NCBI GenBank assembly: GCA_017549665.1
Contig: JAFYUD010000073.1
Coordinates: 1 to 8,277 of the forward strand
Length of the DNA stretch: 8,277 nucleotides
Reading direction: 5' to 3'
Source: Clostridia bacterium
GTDB taxonomy: Bacteria; Bacillota_A; Clostridia; Oscillospirales; Acutalibacteraceae
In this document: one piece after another, positions 5,663-8,277 of the stretch
Numbering within the stretch: the first letter of the stretch is position 1
How the letters are laid out: the number at the start of each line of letters is the position of its first letter
Notes under the pieces: generated by a model
The model's database searches: none
What the model was told of the DNA's origin: nothing
Seen by the model: the letters and a program-made list of their open reading frames with translations, nothing else
Program-made: the position numbers and the translations under genes

Positions 5663-7723
5663 TTGAATTTTAAAGAATTTTCTGAAAAATTTAATATAAA
5701 GCTCAATCCGCAGCAGACAGAAGCAGTCAGGTCAACGGAAGGTGCTGTATTGCTTCTTGCTGTGCCCGGAAGCGGAAAGACCACTGTGCTTGTCACACGT
5801 CTCGGATATATGATATACGGAAAGGGAATCAGTCCCGATAATATTCTTACAATGACATATACTGTTGCGGCAACGAGAGATATGCGTTCAAGATTTGCTT
5901 CACTTTTCGGAAATGAGCTTGCATCAAGACTCAATTTCAGCACAATCAACAGTGTATCGTGTCAGATAATACGTCATTTTGAACGCACGTCGGGCAGAAA
6001 AGCATTTGACCTTATAAGCAATGAGCAGGAGCTGAGCAAGCTTGTAGGTGATATCTATAAGTCTGTGACAGGTGAATTTGCGCAGGATGGTGATATCAAA
6101 AATATCCGCACTCTTATAACCTACACAAAAAATATGCTTCTGGAAGAAGACGAGATAAAAGGTCTTGAAAAGGAATGTAAATCATTTGCTGCTGTTTACA
6201 GTGAATACAGCAGAATCCTTCTTGAAAACAAAAAGATGGATTTTGATGATCAGATGGTGTATGCATATAAAATCCTCCGTATACATCCCGAAATCCTGTC
6301 TTATTTCAGAAGCAGATACAGATATATCTGCGTAGATGAAGCTCAGGATACATCGAAAATCCAGCATCTGATAATCAGACTTCTTGCAGGTGAAAACGGA
6401 AATGTTTTTATGGTCGGTGATGAAGATCAGAGTATTTACGGCTTCCGTGCAGCTTATCCGGAAGCGCTTATGGATTTTGAAAAGGTATATAAAAATCCAA
6501 GGGTGCTTATGCTTGAAACAAACTACCGTTCAACCTGTCAGATAGTTGAAAATGCCGATTCATTTATAAAGAAAAACAAAACAAGGCGTCCGAAAAATAT
6601 GAAAGCCGCACTTGGAAGCGGCAGTGATATCAGATCTCTTAAATTCAGAAGGCGTACTGAGCAGTATGATTACCTTGTGAACCTTGCAGAAAATCCCTAT
6701 GGAGAGACAGCTGTTCTCTATCGTGACAATGACAGCGCAATTCCGATTATTGATATTTTTGAGCGCAAAGGTATATGTTATCGCTGCAGAGGCAATGATT
6801 CTTCTTTCTTTTCCCATGCGGTTGTCAGAGATATTGAAGATATAATAAATTTTGCATATTCCCCTTATGACGGTGAATTGTTTATGAGGATTTATTATAA
6901 ATTCAACAAAGGTATAAGCAAAGCAGATGCGATCAATGCAGTTAAATACAGCAGCAAAAAGAAGCTTCCCGTATTTACTGCAATGCTTAAATATTGCGAG
7001 CTTTCAAATTGGTGTGCAGGCAATGTACGTGAGCTTGAATGGAGCTTTGATATAATCAGGGAATCGACGGCATCTGTTGCAGTGGGCAGAATCAGACGTT
7101 TGATGGGGTATCAGGATTATCTTGAATCAAGAGGCGCAGATTCATCAAAGCTTGACATTCTTGAAGCAATTGCAATCAATGCAGGCTCTGCATCTGATTT
7201 TATTTCACGCCTGCATGAGCTTGAAACGATTATCAGAAACGGCTCTGATTGTGAATGTGATTTTATTCTGTCAACAATCCACTCTGCAAAAGGTCTTGAA
7301 TACGAAAACGTAATTATAATCGATGCCATAGACGGATTGTTTCCGAAAATTGAGGGTAACTTCACAAGTGAGAGTGACATGAAAATGCTTGAAGAAGAAC
7401 GAAGACTGTTCTATGTTGGTGTCACCAGGGCAAAACGGCAGCTGACCCTTGTTGAATATGAGAATTCATCAGGTATGTTTACTTCTCATTTCTTCCCGAA
7501 GGTAAAACAGGCTGTATTGAATCCGTCTTTGTATAATAAGTCTTCATTGCAAAAGAGTGAATTGTCAGGCTTTTCTCAAGGAGACAGAATAGTGCATAAA
7601 TCATTCGGTAAAGGCATGATAAATGCTGTCAAAAACGGTGTTGCCGAAATTGACTTTGATAAAGGCGGAATGAGATATATTGATTTGTCTGTTGCCGTAA
7701 AAACAGGAATAATCAGAAAATGA
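5663..7723 (+). CDS. UvrD/PcrA/Rep-type superfamily 1A DNA helicase
   Basis: This 686-residue ATP-dependent 3'-5' DNA helicase carries the complete SF1A motif set: Q-motif LNPQQTEAV (14-22), Walker A VPGSGKTT (34-41, K39), motif Ia TMTYTVAATRDMRSRF (63-78), Walker B VDEAQDT (224-230), motif III GDEDQSIYGFR (252-262), motif IV TNYRS (286-290), motif V STIHSAKGLEYENVIIID (537-554) and motif VI ERRLFYVGVTRAKRQL (579-594). The C-terminus (about 639-680: GDRIVHKSFGKGMI, then AEIDFDKGG) matches the Tudor-like domain by which UvrD/PcrA contacts RNA polymerase. It is slightly shorter than PcrA (about 720-750), with the 2B region between motifs IV and V seeming reduced. Start TTG 5663 is preceded by AAGGTGAG (5651-5658); GTG 5654 lies inside that site. 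It probably shares a transcript with the AraC gene. It may be the housekeeping helicase or a second paralogue; which cannot be told from here. Confidence 0.94.
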   Translation: MNFKEFSEKFNIKLNPQQTEAVRSTEGAVLLLAVPGSGKTTVLVTRLGYMIYGKGISPDNILTMTYTVAATRDMRSRFASLFGNELASRLNFSTINSVSCQIIRHFERTSGRKAFDLISNEQELSKLVGDIYKSVTGEFAQDGDIKNIRTLITYTKNMLLEEDEIKGLEKECKSFAAVYSEYSRILLENKKMDFDDQMVYAYKILRIHPEILSYFRSRYRYICVDEAQDTSKIQHLIIRLLAGENGNVFMVGDEDQSIYGFRAAYPEALMDFEKVYKNPRVLMLETNYRSTCQIVENADSFIKKNKTRRPKNMKAALGSGSDIRSLKFRRRTEQYDYLVNLAENPYGETAVLYRDNDSAIPIIDIFERKGICYRCRGNDSSFFSHAVVRDIEDIINFAYSPYDGELFMRIYYKFNKGISKADAINAVKYSSKKKLPVFTAMLKYCELSNWCAGNVRELEWSFDIIRESTASVAVGRIRRLMGYQDYLESRGADSSKLDILEAIAINAGSASDFISRLHELETIIRNGSDCECDFILSTIHSAKGLEYENVIIIDAIDGLFPKIEGNFTSESDMKMLEEERRLFYVGVTRAKRQLTLVEYENSSGMFTSHFFPKVKQAVLNPSLYNKSSLQKSELSGFSQGDRIVHKSFGKGMINAVKNGVAEIDFDKGGMRYIDLSVAVKTGIIRK

Positions 7724-7730
7724 ATAAAAG

Positions 7731-7759
7731 AAAGGGACTGTTAAACAGCCCCTTTTTTT
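7731..7759 (+). terminator. Intrinsic terminator after the helicase gene
   Basis: Arms AAAGGGACTG (7731-7740) and CAGCCCCTTT (7746-7755) pair with one A-C mismatch around a TTAAA loop, followed by an uninterrupted T-run to 7759. It begins 7 nt after the helicase stop. On the minus strand the trailing TTTCTTTTATT is less clean, but it may also end transcripts of the converging beta-helix gene. Confidence 0.9.
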
Positions 7760-7769
7760 ATGTCAGATT

Positions 7770-8277
7770 TTATCTGAAATCGATATTGTTGACCTTGCTT
7801 GTAGTGTCAATATATCTTGAGTAGTTTGATGCAGGAATCTTTGATGTTCCGCAGTAAACGTTTTCAATGATTGTATTATTGATTGATGAGTCAGCCTGAG
7901 TTGTGTAAATCTTGCTCTTTACAGTGTTTGAATTGTAGTAAACATTTCTGAATACAATGTTATTCATTGTTACACCGTAAGGTGTGGATTCAGTTACATA
8001 ACAGCTGAATGCTGCAGCATCATTACGGTAAATTCTGATGTTTTCGAATGTTACATCAGAGATTGTGTTTGCCATCTGTGAGCAATCTGTAACCATAACA
8101 CCGATAGCTGCGATTTCGTATTCACCCCATGTAGCATCGTGACAGATAACTGCACAGTTGCTGAATTTGACGTTGTCAATCTTAAGATTTGCTTCACCGG
8201 AAATACCGAATGCTCTTGCCTTACTTGCCCATGCAACACAGTCTGAAATCTCGATATCAGTTGAATAGCAGCTGGAA
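7770..8277 (-). CDS. Right-handed beta-helix protein (GH28/pectate-lyase-like), C-terminal part
   Basis: The frame is open on the minus strand from the right edge to TAA (complement of 7770-7772), giving 168 residues; the N-terminus and catalytic region are outside. The sequence repeats short strands of the type I-x-N/D-V-x-F-x-N: STDIEISDCVAWA (about 5-17), ANLKIDNVKFSNCAVI (about 28-43), ISDVTFENIRIYR, MNNIVFRNVYYN and NTIIENVYCG. This spacing is typical of right-handed parallel beta-helix enzymes that act on polysaccharides, such as GH28 polygalacturonases, GH49-type enzymes and pectate lyases, which are usually secreted. No dockerin, anchor or binding module follows; the protein ends directly after the helix repeats. 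The enzyme family cannot be decided because no catalytic motif is within the window. An internal ATG at 8096 is not the start, since the frame and the repeat pattern continue upstream of it. Confidence 0.75.
   Translation of the reverse strand, partial: SSCYSTDIEISDCVAWASKARAFGISGEANLKIDNVKFSNCAVICHDATWGEYEIAAIGVMVTDCSQMANTISDVTFENIRIYRNDAAAFSCYVTESTPYGVTMNNIVFRNVYYNSNTVKSKIYTTQADSSINNTIIENVYCGTSKIPASNYSRYIDTTSKVNNIDFR

Noticed and set aside
7763..7777. Short inverted repeat TCAGAT-TTT-ATCTGA at the end of the beta-helix gene
   Set aside because: The 6-bp AT-rich arms overlap the stop codon and form a weak hairpin; the adjoining stronger terminator explains the junction.

Overview
The window looks like a chromosomal segment of a gut or rumen Firmicute, most likely a Ruminococcus-type member of the Oscillospiraceae. 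This is inferred from moderate-to-low GC, strong AGGTG-type ribosome sites, frequent GTG/TTG starts, a MecA-type adaptor, and carbohydrate-active genes. No RNA gene, insertion sequence or CRISPR array was seen, and the species cannot be fixed from the sequence alone.

Layout: positions 1-537 (+) hold the C-terminal part of an endonuclease/exonuclease/phosphatase (EEP) fold protein. 614-1180 (+) is a divergent MecA-like adaptor with its own promoter. 1268-2107 (+) is a DUF6273-type protein behind a consensus-like promoter flanked by a perfect 19-bp palindrome. Its C-terminus resembles the C-type-lectin-like variable regions of diversity-generating retroelement (DGR) targets. 2173-3177 (+) is a compact cytoplasmic GH29 alpha-L-fucosidase. 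A bidirectional terminator separates it from a phosphoglucomutase/phosphomannomutase on the minus strand (3213-4622).

The mutase is divergent from an AraC-family regulator (4779-5651, +), whose -10 box lies inside an inverted repeat. An 11-nt gap leads to a UvrD/PcrA-type helicase (5663-7723, +), so the two are probably one operon. A terminator follows, and the C-terminal part of a right-handed beta-helix protein, probably a polysaccharide-degrading enzyme, enters from the right edge on the minus strand (7770-8277).

How the genes fit together: the fucosidase, hexose-phosphate mutase, AraC regulator and beta-helix protein suit an organism that degrades complex glycans, but this is not a tight polysaccharide-utilisation locus; most genes appear to be separate transcription units. 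The most interesting points are the possible DGR-type variable region in the DUF6273 protein, the palindrome at its promoter, and the regulator-helicase pairing. No reverse transcriptase or template repeat is in the window, so the DGR idea remains a hypothesis.
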